A stretch of 64,000 nt of DNA from JBOFOR01 sp051659545 (lineage in GTDB: Bacteria > Bacillota > Clostridia > Peptostreptococcales > Peptostreptococcaceae). Shown piece by piece: positions 43,289 to 53,336 of the stretch. The first letter of the stretch is position 1. Each line of letters opens with the position of its first letter. The translations under genes and the position numbers were made by a program. The stretch lies in NCBI RefSeq assembly GCF_051659545.1, contig NZ_JBOFOR010000312.1, positions 1 through 64,000 on the forward strand, read 5' to 3'. A model generated the notes under the pieces. That model did not search any database. It had not been told where the DNA came from and was given only the letters and a program-made list of their open reading frames with translations.

Positions 43289-45307
43289 ATGAATATTGAA
43301 AATAAAATAAATGAGTTAATTGATAAAATAAATTATCATAATGAAAAGTATTACAATGAAGATTTACCAGAAATAGCAGATTATGAGTATGATAATTTAA
43401 TGAAAGAATTAATAAAGCTAGAAGAAGAAAATCCAAATTTAAAAAGAATTGATTCTCCAACTCGCAGAGTAGGTGGAAAGCCTCTTGAAAAATTTGACCA
43501 AATAGTTCATAAAATACCTATGTTAAGCTTATCTAATGCATATTCAAAAGAAGATTTAGAAGACTTCAATAGAAGAGTAAAAGATATGGTAAATAAAGAT
43601 GTAGAGTATGTAGTTGAATTTAAAATAGATGGACTATCTATAGGAATTACATATACTAATGGACAATTTGAAAAAGGTGCCACTAGAGGTAATGGTTCTG
43701 TAGGTGAAGATGTTTCTCAAAACTTAATGACTGTTAAAAGTATTCCATTAAAAATAAAAGAAAAAAATGAAGTTGTTGTAAGAGGAGAAGTCTATATATC
43801 TAAAAATAACTTTAAAAAAGTTAATGACCAACAAGAAAATCAAGGATTACAATTATTTGCAAATCCTAGAAATCTTGCGGCAGGTTCGCTTAGACAATTA
43901 GACCCTAAATTAACAGCTAAAAGACCTTTAGATATATTTGTATTCAATTTAGAACATATAGACAATGTAGAATTTGAAAATCATAGCCAATCATTACAAT
44001 ATTTAAAAGACTTAGGGTTTACTGTAAGCCCCAATTATAAGGTATGCTCAAACATAGAACAAGTTATAGATCATATAGAATATTGGACAGAAAATAGAGA
44101 TAAACTAGACTTTGAAATTGATGGTATGGTAATAAAGGTTAATAACCTAGAGCAAAGAGAAGTTATGGGATATACAGCTAAAAGTCCAAGATGGGCAATT
44201 GCATATAAATTTCCAGCAGAAAAGAAAAAGACTAAAATAATAGATATAATAGTAGAAGTTGGTAGAACAGGAACTATAACTCCAACAGCGGTACTTGAAC
44301 CGGTTAGATTAGCAGGCACTAGTGTAAGCAGAGCTACATTACATAATGAAGATTATATAAGAGAAAAAGATATAAAAATAAATGATACAGTATTAGTACA
44401 AAAAGCAGGAGATATAATACCTCAAGTAGTAGAAGTAGTAAAAGAAGAACGTACAGGTGAAGAAATAGAATTTAATATGCCAGACAAATGCCCTGTGTGT
44501 AATGAAGCTACAGTAAGAATCGAAGGTGAGGCTGCAGTTAAATGTATAAATATATCTTGTCCAGCTCAAATAAGAAGGGGTATAATACACTTTGTATCTA
44601 GAGAAGCGATGAACATAGATGGCTTAGGAGAGTCTATTATAACATTACTACTAAACGAAAATATAATTAAGGATATATCAGATCTATACAACATAAAAAA
44701 AGAAAATGTTGTAAATCTAGAAAGAATGGGCGAAAAGTCTGCTAATAATTTAATAAGTGCAATCGATAAATCAAAAGAAAATGAATTATGGAGACTTATA
44801 AATGGATTAGGAATTAAATTTGTAGGTGTTAAAGGAGCTAAAATATTAGCAAGTAGCTTTAAAGATTTAGATAAAATAATAACTGCTACTAAAGATGAGT
44901 TAATAAATCTAGAAGAGTTTGGAGATATAATGGCTAATAGTGTAGTAGAATTCTTTAAGGAAGAAAAAAACCTTACAGTTATTGAAAAACTTAAAGAAGC
45001 AGGCATTAATACAATAGTAGACGAAGATTTAGGTACAGATATTCCAAAAATATTTGAAGGTATGAAAATTGTATTAACAGGAACTCTTCCTACTTTAAAA
45101 AGAAATGATGCAAAAGAAATGATAGAGCTAAGAGGTGGAAAAGCAACCTCAAGTGTTAGTAAGTCGACTACATTTGTATTAGCAGGAGAAGAAGCTGGGT
45201 CTAAGCTTACAAAAGCAAATGAATTAGGAGTAAAAGTTATTGATGAATCAAACTTTATAGAATTGACGAAATTATCCTCAAAAGAAGAGGTAATGGATAA
45301 ATTATAA
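43289..45307 (+). CDS. ligA: NAD-dependent DNA ligase
   Basis: LigA seals nicks in replication and repair using NAD+. The 672-aa protein has the Ia domain (YHNEKYYNEDLPEI), the adenylated lysine in VEFKIDGLS, an OB-fold, the C4 zinc finger (CPVC...CINISC), helix-hairpin-helix motifs and a C-terminal BRCT domain (LRGGKATSSVSKST region). ATG 43289 is preferred over GTG 43280, which overlaps the AGAGGTGAT ribosome site. It is not paired with pcrA, unlike in Bacillus. Confidence 0.96.
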   Translation: MNIENKINELIDKINYHNEKYYNEDLPEIADYEYDNLMKELIKLEEENPNLKRIDSPTRRVGGKPLEKFDQIVHKIPMLSLSNAYSKEDLEDFNRRVKDMVNKDVEYVVEFKIDGLSIGITYTNGQFEKGATRGNGSVGEDVSQNLMTVKSIPLKIKEKNEVVVRGEVYISKNNFKKVNDQQENQGLQLFANPRNLAAGSLRQLDPKLTAKRPLDIFVFNLEHIDNVEFENHSQSLQYLKDLGFTVSPNYKVCSNIEQVIDHIEYWTENRDKLDFEIDGMVIKVNNLEQREVMGYTAKSPRWAIAYKFPAEKKKTKIIDIIVEVGRTGTITPTAVLEPVRLAGTSVSRATLHNEDYIREKDIKINDTVLVQKAGDIIPQVVEVVKEERTGEEIEFNMPDKCPVCNEATVRIEGEAAVKCINISCPAQIRRGIIHFVSREAMNIDGLGESIITLLLNENIIKDISDLYNIKKENVVNLERMGEKSANNLISAIDKSKENELWRLINGLGIKFVGVKGAKILASSFKDLDKIITATKDELINLEEFGDIMANSVVEFFKEEKNLTVIEKLKEAGINTIVDEDLGTDIPKIFEGMKIVLTGTLPTLKRNDAKEMIELRGGKATSSVSKSTTFVLAGEEAGSKLTKANELGVKVIDESNFIELTKLSSKEEVMDKL

Positions 45308-45539
45308 GAAGCAAGACTAAAACCTAATTAAAAGGAATAAGATTTATAAATAATAACTTTTAGAATGAAATAATGGGTTTTATAATAGAATGATAGATTT
45401 TGGATACATATATATATGTTTAAATATAGAAAACTAGATAAAATGTATGTTAAAATTATTATTATATAGATAGAATTTGAAATATTGTTAAATATGAGAG
45501 TAATATAGCAAGTAAATAGTTTTAAGAGAGGTATTTAAA

Positions 45540-46889
45540 ATGGCTAGAATTGATAACAGAAATAATGATCAAATAAGAGATGTGAAAATTACAAGAAATT
45601 ATACTAGATATGCGGAAGGTTCTGTACTTATAGAAATGGGAGAAACAAAAGTTATATGTACAGCATCAATTGAGGATAAAGTACCTCCATTTTTAAGACA
45701 TACAGGCACAGGCTGGATAAATGCTGAGTACTCAATGTTGCCAAGATCTACTCACCAAAGGAAGATAAGAGAAGCTTCTAGAGGTAAAATTGATGGAAGA
45801 ACTCAAGAAATACAAAGATTGATAGGTCGTGCTATAAGATCAGTAATAGATTTAAATAAAATAGGAGAAAGAACTATTTGGGTAGATTGTGATGTAATCC
45901 AAGCAGATGGAGGAACTAGAACAGCATCTATAACAGGAGCGTTTGTAGCTGTTGTTGATGCTTTAAATAAATTACATAAATCTAAAGTTATAAAAGAATT
46001 ACCTATTAGAAACTTTATTTCGGCTATAAGTGTAGGTCTTGTTAATGGAGAACATATGCTAGATTTATGTTATGAAGAAGACTCTAATGCTCAAGTAGAT
46101 ATGAACGTAATTATGACAGATAAAGGCGAATTTGTTGAAGTTCAAGGAACTGGAGAAGAAAGACCTTTCTCAAGAGATGATTTAAATAAATTATTAGAGA
46201 TTGGAGAAAAAGGTAACAAAGAACTATTAAAAGCACAAAGAGAAGTATTAGGAGAAATTGCAGATGAAATACTAGGAATGGAATATGGCGATGAAGTAGT
46301 AATTGCAACTAATAATACTCATAAATTAGAAGAAATAGGAGATATATTAGAAGATTTTGATTATAAAATCTACTCACTAAAGGATGTTGACTTAGGTGGA
46401 ATAGAAATAGTAGAAGATGGAAAAACTTTTGAACATAATGCATTAATAAAAGCTAGAACTATAGCTAAGTTAACAAAGATGATAGCTATATCAGATGATT
46501 CAGGTTTAGAAGTTGATGCAATAAGTAAAAAACCAGGTATTTATTCAGCTAGATTTGCAGGAGAGAATGCAACAGATGAAGAAAATAGACAAAAATTAAT
46601 GAAAGCATTAAAAAATATACCTATGAGCCAAAGAACTGCAAGATTCGTGTCGGCTATAGCGGTTGTATTCCCAGATGGGAAAGAATTTGTAGTAAGAGGG
46701 ACTTGTGAAGGATATATAGGATTTGAAGAAAAAGGTAAGAATGGATTTGGATATGATTCTTTATTTATAGTAAATGGATACAATAAAACTTTTGGAGAAA
46801 TACCAGCTACTATTAAAAATAGCATAAGCCATAGAGCAAATGCATTAAAACTTATGAAAACAGAGTTTAAAAAGAGGGTAATTAGATAA
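45540..46889 (+). CDS. fused RNase PH - RdgB/HAM1 nucleotide pyrophosphatase
   Basis: One 449-aa frame joins two enzymes. Residues 1 to about 245 are RNase PH, the phosphate-dependent 3' exonuclease that trims tRNA (RYAEGSVLIEMGETKV, CDVIQADGGTRTASITGA). Residues about 250-449 are the house-cleaning pyrophosphatase that removes dITP and XTP from the nucleotide pool (ATNNTHKLEEI, SDDSGLEVDA, PGIYSARFAGE, GFGYDSLF). The junction is near Met247. The two are separate neighbouring genes in many Firmicutes, so this is a gene fusion. Both active sites look intact. The phosphodiesterase gene overlaps its stop codon. Confidence 0.93.
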   Translation: MARIDNRNNDQIRDVKITRNYTRYAEGSVLIEMGETKVICTASIEDKVPPFLRHTGTGWINAEYSMLPRSTHQRKIREASRGKIDGRTQEIQRLIGRAIRSVIDLNKIGERTIWVDCDVIQADGGTRTASITGAFVAVVDALNKLHKSKVIKELPIRNFISAISVGLVNGEHMLDLCYEEDSNAQVDMNVIMTDKGEFVEVQGTGEERPFSRDDLNKLLEIGEKGNKELLKAQREVLGEIADEILGMEYGDEVVIATNNTHKLEEIGDILEDFDYKIYSLKDVDLGGIEIVEDGKTFEHNALIKARTIAKLTKMIAISDDSGLEVDAISKKPGIYSARFAGENATDEENRQKLMKALKNIPMSQRTARFVSAIAVVFPDGKEFVVRGTCEGYIGFEEKGKNGFGYDSLFIVNGYNKTFGEIPATIKNSISHRANALKLMKTEFKKRVIR

Positions 46890-47362
46890 TGAAAATAGGG
46901 GTAATAAGTGATACTCATGGAATTAAGGTGCACATTGACAAAGCTATACCGCATTTGAAAAACTGTGACTTAATAATTCATGCAGGAGATAACTTTTCTG
47001 ATTCGAAGTATGTATATAACGAAACGAAAGTAAATATTATTGCCGTAAAAGGGAACTGTGATTTTGAACGTGATGTAGAAGATGAGTTAATCTTTGAAGC
47101 AGAAGATAAAAGTATATTTTTGTGTCATGGAGACAAATATGGGGTAAAATATGGAATAGAAGAAATTGAAATAAAAGCTAAAAGTATTAATGCAGATATA
47201 GTAATATTTGGGCATACTCATGTTCCTTTAAGTATAGAAAAGGATGGTATATTATATATAAATCCAGGTAGTGTATCTTTTCCTAGACGAGTAAGTTACA
47301 AGAGTATTGTAATGATGAGTATCGAGGATGGAAACATAAATATAGAAGAAATAAAAATATAG
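46889..47362 (+). CDS. YfcE/MJ0936-family metallophosphodiesterase
   Basis: This 157-aa metallophosphoesterase has metal ligands in SDTHG, HAGDN, VKGNCD, CHGD and FGHTHVP. The family hydrolyses phosphodiesters in vitro; the natural substrate is unclear. Its ATG overlaps the stop of the rph-rdgB fusion (TAATG), so it is translationally coupled. An rph-rdgB-yfcE order is frequent in Firmicutes. Confidence 0.9.
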   Translation: MKIGVISDTHGIKVHIDKAIPHLKNCDLIIHAGDNFSDSKYVYNETKVNIIAVKGNCDFERDVEDELIFEAEDKSIFLCHGDKYGVKYGIEEIEIKAKSINADIVIFGHTHVPLSIEKDGILYINPGSVSFPRRVSYKSIVMMSIEDGNINIEEIKI

Positions 47363-47397
47363 CAAAGTTTGCTTACAAGTAGAAATTAAGGCAACAC

Positions 47398-47427
47398 TTG
47401 TAAATAAAAAAACTTATGTGATATAAT
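47398..47427 (+). promoter_or_regulatory. promoter of tig
   Basis: TTGTAA and TATAAT are separated by 18 bp, with TG before the -10 (TGATATAAT). It lies 80 nt before the tig ATG. Confidence 0.6.
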
Positions 47428-47507
47428 TAAAGAGTTAAACTATCAAGTGCAATGGATTAAAATTCCATATGCTAATTATTACATAACAATATAGGAGGAT
47501 TAAGTCA

Positions 47508-48794
47508 ATGAAAGCAGAATTATTAAAAAGAGAAGGCAATAACGTGACTTTAAAAATAACTGTAGAAAATGATAAATTTGAAGCAGCAGTAACTAAAGCT
47601 TATAACAAGAACAAAGGGAAATACAATATACCAGGATTCAGAAAAGGTAAAGCTCCAAAGATGGTTATAGAAAGTCAATACGGGAAAGGTATATTCTACA
47701 ATGATGCTATAGAAATATTATTCCCAGAAGTTTACCCAACTGCGATAGATGAATTAAACATAGATCCAATAGATAGACCAGACTTAGATGTTGAAGAAAT
47801 AAGCAAGGACAATGGATTAGTAATGGTTGTAAATGTAGAAGTTAAGCCAGAAATACAATTAGGAGACTACAAAGGTATAGAAATATCTAAAGTAGATAAT
47901 AATGTAAGTGAAGAAGCAGTAGAATCAAGCTTAAAAGAAATGGCTGACAAAAATGCTAGAGTATTAAGCGTAGAAGATAAAGCATTAGAAAATGGAGATA
48001 CAGCTGTTATAGACTTCGAAGGATTCGAAAGTGGAGTAGCATTTGAAGGTGGAAAAGGTGAAAATCATAACTTAGTGATAGGATCAAACACATTCATACC
48101 AGGATTTGAAGAACAATTAGTAGGTAAAAAATCAGGAGAAGAAGTAGAAGTTAATGTTACTTTCCCTGAAGAATACCATGCAGAGAATTTAGCTGGAAAG
48201 CCAGTTGTATTCAAAGTAAAAGTAAATGATGTAAAAGTAAAAGAAGTACCAGAATTAGATGATGAATTTGCTAAAGATACTAGTGAATTTGATACTTTAG
48301 CAGAGTTAAGAGCTGACGTAAAAGCTAAATTAGAAGCAGAATCTCAAAATAGAGCAGATGCTGAAATGAGAAATGCTATAGTTGAAAAAGTTTCGGCTAA
48401 TACAGAAGTAGAAGTTCCAAATGCTATGGTACAAAATCAAATAGACAATATGTTAATGGAACTTAACTATCAATTACAAATGCAAGGATTAAACTTACAA
48501 CAGTTATTAGAAATGACTGGAAGAAGTATAGAGGAGTTAAGAGAAGAAAGAAGAGAAGATGCTGAGAAATTAGTTAAATCTTCTTTAGTATTAGAAGCAG
48601 TAGCTAAATCAGAAAACATAGAAGTAAGCGAAGAAGAATTAGATGCTGAGTTAGATAAGATGGCATCTATGTACAATATGGAAGTAGATAAATTAAAAGC
48701 TTCTTTAAAAGAAACAGATACAGAAGATATAAAAGGTCAAGTTAAAATAAGAAAAACAATAGACCTATTAGTTGAAAATGCAAAAATAGCTTAA
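47508..48794 (+). CDS. tig: trigger factor
   Basis: This ribosome-bound chaperone meets nascent chains at the exit tunnel. The 428-aa protein has the N-terminal ribosome-binding signature (PGFRKGKAPK), a central FKBP-type prolyl isomerase domain (NGDTAVIDFEGFESGVAFEGG) and a helical C-terminal substrate cradle. AGGAGG precedes the ATG. clpP and clpX follow, the usual order. Confidence 0.97.
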   Translation: MKAELLKREGNNVTLKITVENDKFEAAVTKAYNKNKGKYNIPGFRKGKAPKMVIESQYGKGIFYNDAIEILFPEVYPTAIDELNIDPIDRPDLDVEEISKDNGLVMVVNVEVKPEIQLGDYKGIEISKVDNNVSEEAVESSLKEMADKNARVLSVEDKALENGDTAVIDFEGFESGVAFEGGKGENHNLVIGSNTFIPGFEEQLVGKKSGEEVEVNVTFPEEYHAENLAGKPVVFKVKVNDVKVKEVPELDDEFAKDTSEFDTLAELRADVKAKLEAESQNRADAEMRNAIVEKVSANTEVEVPNAMVQNQIDNMLMELNYQLQMQGLNLQQLLEMTGRSIEELREERREDAEKLVKSSLVLEAVAKSENIEVSEEELDAELDKMASMYNMEVDKLKASLKETDTEDIKGQVKIRKTIDLLVENAKIA

Positions 48795-48797
48795 TTT

Positions 48798-48826
48798 TTT
48801 ACAGTAGCCTATAGGGCTACTGTAAA
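48798..48826 (+). other. hairpin between tig and clpP
   Basis: TTTACAGTAGCC pairs perfectly with GGCTACTGTAAA around a 5-nt loop. The following TTATATATAG is not a good T-tract. It may attenuate or process the tig-clpP transcript rather than end it. Confidence 0.55.
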
Positions 48827-48866
48827 TTATATATAGAAATATAAAGAGATAGAGGGGGTATGGTAT

Positions 48867-49451
48867 ATGGCATTAGTACCTTATGTAGTTGAGCAAACAG
48901 GAAGAGGAGAAAGATCTTATGATATATTTTCTAGACTGTTAAAGGATAGAATAATATTTTTAGGAGATGAAGTAAATGATGCTACCGCAGGCTTAATAGT
49001 AGCTCAATTATTATTCCTAGAAGCTGATGATCCAGATAAGGATATACATTTATATATAAACTCACCTGGAGGAAGTATAACAGCAGGAATGGCGATTTAT
49101 GATACTATGCAATACATCAAGCCTGATGTAAGTACTATATGTATAGGAATGGCAGCATCTATGGGAGCATTCTTATTATCAGCAGGAGCAAAAGGCAAGA
49201 GACTTGCTTTACCAAATAGTGAAATAATGATACACCAACCGTTAGGAGGCACTAAAGGTCAAGCAACGGATATAGAAATACATGCAAAAAGAATACTAAA
49301 GATGAAAGATACTTTAAATAAAATACTATCAGAAAGAACAGGTCAGCCATTAGAAAAAATTCAAATGGATACTGAACGTGATAACTTCATGGATGCAATA
49401 GAAGCTAAAGAATATGGCTTAATTGACGAAGTAATTACTAGAAGACCGTAG
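48867..49451 (+). CDS. clpP: ATP-dependent Clp protease proteolytic subunit
   Basis: This serine peptidase forms the 14-mer barrel that works with ClpX. The 194-aa protein has the catalytic Ser in GMAASMGAF, His in MIHQPLGG and Asp in the MDTERDNFMDA region. GAGGGGGT precedes the ATG. No CtsR heptad repeat is visible upstream. clpX starts 18 nt downstream. Confidence 0.97.
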   Translation: MALVPYVVEQTGRGERSYDIFSRLLKDRIIFLGDEVNDATAGLIVAQLLFLEADDPDKDIHLYINSPGGSITAGMAIYDTMQYIKPDVSTICIGMAASMGAFLLSAGAKGKRLALPNSEIMIHQPLGGTKGQATDIEIHAKRILKMKDTLNKILSERTGQPLEKIQMDTERDNFMDAIEAKEYGLIDEVITRRP

Positions 49452-49469
49452 ATAGAAAGAGGTGTTAAT

Positions 49470-50717
49470 ATGTCGAAACAAGAAGAGAAGAGACAGTTAA
49501 AATGTTCATTCTGCGGTAAAACTCAAGAGCAAGTTAGAAGATTAATTGCAGGTCCAAATGTTTATATCTGTGACGAGTGTGTTGAACTTTGTGATGAAAT
49601 CATACAAGAAGAGATAGAAGATACCGTAGAAGAGGATACTACATCTCTACCAAAGCCGAAGGAAATGATGGAGATATTAAATGATTATGTTATAGGTCAA
49701 GAAAGAGCTAAAAAAGCTTTATCAGTAGCTGTATATAATCACTACAAGAGAATTTACAGTAAAAAAGTAAATACTAAAGAAATAGAAATTCAAAAAAGTA
49801 ATGTACTTTTATTAGGGCCTACAGGTTCAGGTAAAACATTATTAGCTCAAACTTTAGCAAGAACTCTTAATGTACCTTTTGCAATGGCAGATGCTACATC
49901 TTTAACTGAAGCAGGATATGTGGGAGAAGATGTTGAAAACATACTTTTAAAACTTATTCAAGCAGCTGATTTTGATATAGAAAAAGCTGAAAGAGGTATA
50001 ATCTATATAGATGAAATAGATAAGATTGCTAGAAAATCAGAAAATCCATCTATAACTAGAGATGTCAGTGGAGAAGGTGTTCAGCAAGCACTTCTAAAAA
50101 TATTAGAAGGTACTACTGCAAATGTTCCGCCACAAGGTGGACGAAAGCATCCTCATCAAGAATTCTTAAAAATAGATACTACTAATATATTATTCATATT
50201 AGGTGGAGCTTTCGATGGAATAGATAAAATTATCCAAAAACGTGGTGGAGATAAAACTCTTGGATTTGGAGCTAAAATAGAAAGTAAAAAAGAAATGGAT
50301 TTAGGTAAAATATATGCTAGAGTCCTTCCTGAAGATTTACTAAAGTTTGGTATAATACCAGAATTTATAGGAAGAATACCTGTTGTAGCAACTTTAGAGT
50401 TATTAGATGAGAATGCTTTAATGAGTATATTAAAAGAGCCTAAAAATGCTTTAGTAAAACAATACAAAAAACTATTAGAGTTAGATAATGTTGTTTTAGA
50501 ATTTGAAGAAGATGCACTTCGTGCTATAGCTAAAAAAGCAATAGAAAGAAATACAGGTGCTAGAGGACTTAGAAGTATAGTTGAAAATGTAATGATGGAA
50601 TGTATGTATGAAGTTCCTTCTAGGGAAGATGTAAAAAAAGTTGTAGTTACAATAGGAGCAGTAAGTGGTGGAGAACAACCAATCTTAGTGCTTAAAGATA
50701 AAGAAGAAAGTGCATAG
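49470..50717 (+). CDS. clpX: ATP-dependent Clp protease ATP-binding subunit ClpX
   Basis: This AAA+ unfoldase feeds substrates to ClpP. The 415-aa protein has the N-terminal C4 zinc domain (CSFCGKTQ...CDEC), Walker A GPTGSGKT, Walker B YIDEIDKI and the GLRSIVE sensor 2 region. The AAA+ and C-terminal domains are complete. It ends at a strong terminator. Confidence 0.97.
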   Translation: MSKQEEKRQLKCSFCGKTQEQVRRLIAGPNVYICDECVELCDEIIQEEIEDTVEEDTTSLPKPKEMMEILNDYVIGQERAKKALSVAVYNHYKRIYSKKVNTKEIEIQKSNVLLLGPTGSGKTLLAQTLARTLNVPFAMADATSLTEAGYVGEDVENILLKLIQAADFDIEKAERGIIYIDEIDKIARKSENPSITRDVSGEGVQQALLKILEGTTANVPPQGGRKHPHQEFLKIDTTNILFILGGAFDGIDKIIQKRGGDKTLGFGAKIESKKEMDLGKIYARVLPEDLLKFGIIPEFIGRIPVVATLELLDENALMSILKEPKNALVKQYKKLLELDNVVLEFEEDALRAIAKKAIERNTGARGLRSIVENVMMECMYEVPSREDVKKVVVTIGAVSGGEQPILVLKDKEESA

Positions 50718-50731
50718 ATTATATAGTTAAA

Positions 50732-50776
50732 TTTCAATTAAAAAAGAAGTCAATTTGGCTTCTTTTTTAATTGAAA
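50732..50776. terminator. terminator after clpX
   Basis: TTTCAATTAAAAAAGAAG pairs with its exact reverse complement at 50759-50776. The arms contain internal A and T runs, so it can act on both strands. Confidence 0.8.
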
Positions 50777-50871
50777 GCTAAAAATATGTTTGATAATTAT
50801 TTTAATAGTGTAAAAACAATAGGTATAGTATAAAATATATATACATTACTGTTTGTATATTTTATAATAAA

Positions 50872-50967
50872 AAAGTGCTAAAATATACAAGAAGTTACTA
50901 TTAATGTTGAAAATTAAGTTTCGTAAATATATAATATATAAAGCAAACCGATAAAATTTAGCACTTT
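50872..50967 (+). promoter_or_regulatory. 11-bp inverted repeat flanking the lon leader
   Basis: AAAGTGCTAAA (50872-50882) and TTTAGCACTTT (50957-50967) are perfect reverse complements. The left copy overlaps a candidate -10 (TGCTAAAAT), and the right copy abuts the ribosome site AAGGAG (50968-50973). In RNA the arms could pair and mask translation; in DNA they could be paired operators. Confidence 0.5.
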
Positions 50968-50981
50968 AAGGAGTGATATTA

Positions 50982-53336
50982 GTGGAACAGAATTATACTA
51001 AAATAGAACATGAATTACCGTTAATTCCGCTTAGAGGATTGGCGATATTCCCATATATGATATTAAATTTTGATGTAGGTAGAGATATATCATTAAAAGC
51101 ATTAGATGCAGCAATGTTAGATGATGAAATGGTATTTTTAACTTCTCAGAAAGCAGCAGAAACTGATGAGCCTACAGAAGAAGACTTTTATCATATAGGG
51201 ACTATATGTAAAATTAAACAAATGATTAAATTACCTGGAGAGACAGTTAGAGTATTAGTAGAAGGTATATCTAGAGGTGAAGCAAAAGAAATCGAGATGT
51301 TAGAAGAAGAAGGCTACTTTAAAGCAAGAGTAGAAGAAGTAGTTTTTGATTCGGAAAATTCTGAAGATGATCCGGAAGTGGAAGCATTTGTAAGAACTGT
51401 ATTTGACGCATTTGAAGAGTACATTAATATAGGAAATAGAGTTTCTCCTGAAATACTTATATCATTAGCAGATATAGATGATGTAGATCGTTTTATAGAT
51501 ACTATATCAGCTAACATATACTTGAAACCAGATCAAAAACAAAATATATTAGAAGAATTTGATATAAAGAAAAGATTAGAGCTTATATACACTATATTAT
51601 TAGAAGAAATAGATATATTAAAAATAGAAAAGAAGATAACTCTAAGAGTAAAAAAACAAATGAATAAAGTTCAAAAAGAATACTACCTTAGAGAGCAGCT
51701 AAGAGCTATTCAAAAGGAATTAGGAGAAGAAGAAGATATAAACTCTGAAGCAGATAGCTATAGAGAAAAACTTAGCAAGCTAAAAATTCCAAAAGAGACA
51801 AGAGAAAAAATGTCTAAAGAAATAGATAAATTCTCAAAAATATCTCCGATGTCTCCTGATATATCAGTTAGTAGAAATTATTTAGACACTTTATTTTCTC
51901 TTCCTTGGAATAAGGAAACAAGAGACAAGCTTGATATAGTAAAAGCTGAAGAAATATTAAATGAACAGCATTATGGATTAGAAAAAGTAAAGGAAAGAAT
52001 ACTTGAATACTTAGCTATAAGAAAATTATCAAAAGCTCTGAAAGGACCAATAATTTGTTTAGTTGGACCTCCAGGGGTAGGTAAAACATCTATAGCTAAA
52101 TCTATAGCAGAATCATTAGGAAGAAAATTTGTAAGAATATCTTTAGGTGGAGTAAGAGATGAAGCTGAAATAAGAGGTCATAGAAGAACTTACGTAGGTG
52201 CTCTTCCAGGAAGAATAGTAAATGGAATAAAAGAAGCTCAAACTAAAAATCCAGTATTCTTATTGGATGAAATAGATAAGATGTCTGCAGACTACAAAGG
52301 AGATCCATCTTCAGCTATGCTAGAAGTTCTTGATCCAGAACAAAATAAAGACTTTGTAGATCACTATTTAGAAGTTCCTTTTGATTTATCTAAGATACTA
52401 TTTGTAACTACAGCAAATAGCTTGAGTACAATACCGAGACCATTACTAGATAGAATGGAAATAATAGAGGTATCAGGATATATAGAAGAGGAAAAATTAA
52501 ATATAGCTCAGAAGTATTTACTTCCGAAGCAAATAAAAGAGCATGCTTTAAACGCTGATTTTATGAAAATGGATGAAGAAGCAATAAGAGATATAATAAA
52601 CTCTTATACAAGAGAAGCAGGGGTAAGAACTCTTGAAAGAACAATAGGAAAAATATGTAGAAAAGTTGCTAAAAAATATGTTGAAAATCCATCAGTAGAA
52701 GAAGTTGTAATAACTAAAGAGGATTTAGAAGATTATTTAGGCAAAAATAGATACAGACATCAAATGGCTGGAGCTAAGCCTGAAGTAGGAGTAGTAACTG
52801 GACTTGCTTGGACTTCTGTAGGAGGAGAGACTCTTACAGTAGAAGTAAATGTGCTTAAAGGAAAAGGACAAATTGTTTTAACGGGTAAACTAGGAGATGT
52901 TATGAAGGAGTCAGCTCAGGCAGGAATATCTTATATAAGATCAATAGCTGATAGATTTAATATAGATTCAGAATTTTACAAGAACAATGATATCCATATC
53001 CATATACCCGAAGGTGCAGTACCAAAAGATGGTCCTTCAGCTGGTATAACTATGGCTTTAGCTGTTATTTCTGCTTTAACTAATATGCCTGTATTAAACA
53101 ATGTAGCCATGACAGGAGAAATAACTCTTAGAGGGCGTGTTTTAGCTGTAGGTGGAGTTAAAGAGAAATTATTAGCAGCACATAGAGCAGGTATAACTAA
53201 AGTACTACTTCCAAAAGAATGTGAAGCAGACTTAGATGAAATACCTGAAAATGTAAAAGACAAAATGGAATTTGTGCTTGTTGAACATATGGACGAAGTT
53301 CTAGAGCATGCATTATTAAGGAATGGTGAAAAATAA
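50982..53336 (+). CDS. lon: ATP-dependent protease Lon (LonA)
   Basis: This soluble AAA+ protease removes misfolded and regulatory proteins. The 784-aa product has the N-terminal LON substrate domain (LPLIPLRGLAIFPYM), Walker A GPPGVGKTS and Walker B FLLDEIDKM. The serine-lysine catalytic site lies in PKDGPSAGITMA and GGVKEKLLAAH. The start is taken as GTG 50982, 8 nt after AAGGAG; an in-frame GTG at 50973 overlaps that site. It overlaps engB by one base. Confidence 0.96.
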   Translation: MEQNYTKIEHELPLIPLRGLAIFPYMILNFDVGRDISLKALDAAMLDDEMVFLTSQKAAETDEPTEEDFYHIGTICKIKQMIKLPGETVRVLVEGISRGEAKEIEMLEEEGYFKARVEEVVFDSENSEDDPEVEAFVRTVFDAFEEYINIGNRVSPEILISLADIDDVDRFIDTISANIYLKPDQKQNILEEFDIKKRLELIYTILLEEIDILKIEKKITLRVKKQMNKVQKEYYLREQLRAIQKELGEEEDINSEADSYREKLSKLKIPKETREKMSKEIDKFSKISPMSPDISVSRNYLDTLFSLPWNKETRDKLDIVKAEEILNEQHYGLEKVKERILEYLAIRKLSKALKGPIICLVGPPGVGKTSIAKSIAESLGRKFVRISLGGVRDEAEIRGHRRTYVGALPGRIVNGIKEAQTKNPVFLLDEIDKMSADYKGDPSSAMLEVLDPEQNKDFVDHYLEVPFDLSKILFVTTANSLSTIPRPLLDRMEIIEVSGYIEEEKLNIAQKYLLPKQIKEHALNADFMKMDEEAIRDIINSYTREAGVRTLERTIGKICRKVAKKYVENPSVEEVVITKEDLEDYLGKNRYRHQMAGAKPEVGVVTGLAWTSVGGETLTVEVNVLKGKGQIVLTGKLGDVMKESAQAGISYIRSIADRFNIDSEFYKNNDIHIHIPEGAVPKDGPSAGITMALAVISALTNMPVLNNVAMTGEITLRGRVLAVGGVKEKLLAAHRAGITKVLLPKECEADLDEIPENVKDKMEFVLVEHMDEVLEHALLRNGEK

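Noticed and set aside
50156..50737. 193-aa open frame on the minus strand
   Set aside because: It is antisense to clpX and consists of a Ser/Phe/Leu-rich shadow translation.
50872..50967. CIRCE element before lon
   Set aside because: CIRCE is TTAGCACTC-N9-GAGTGCTAA. Here the half-sites are in the opposite order and about 75 nt apart, so it is not a CIRCE.
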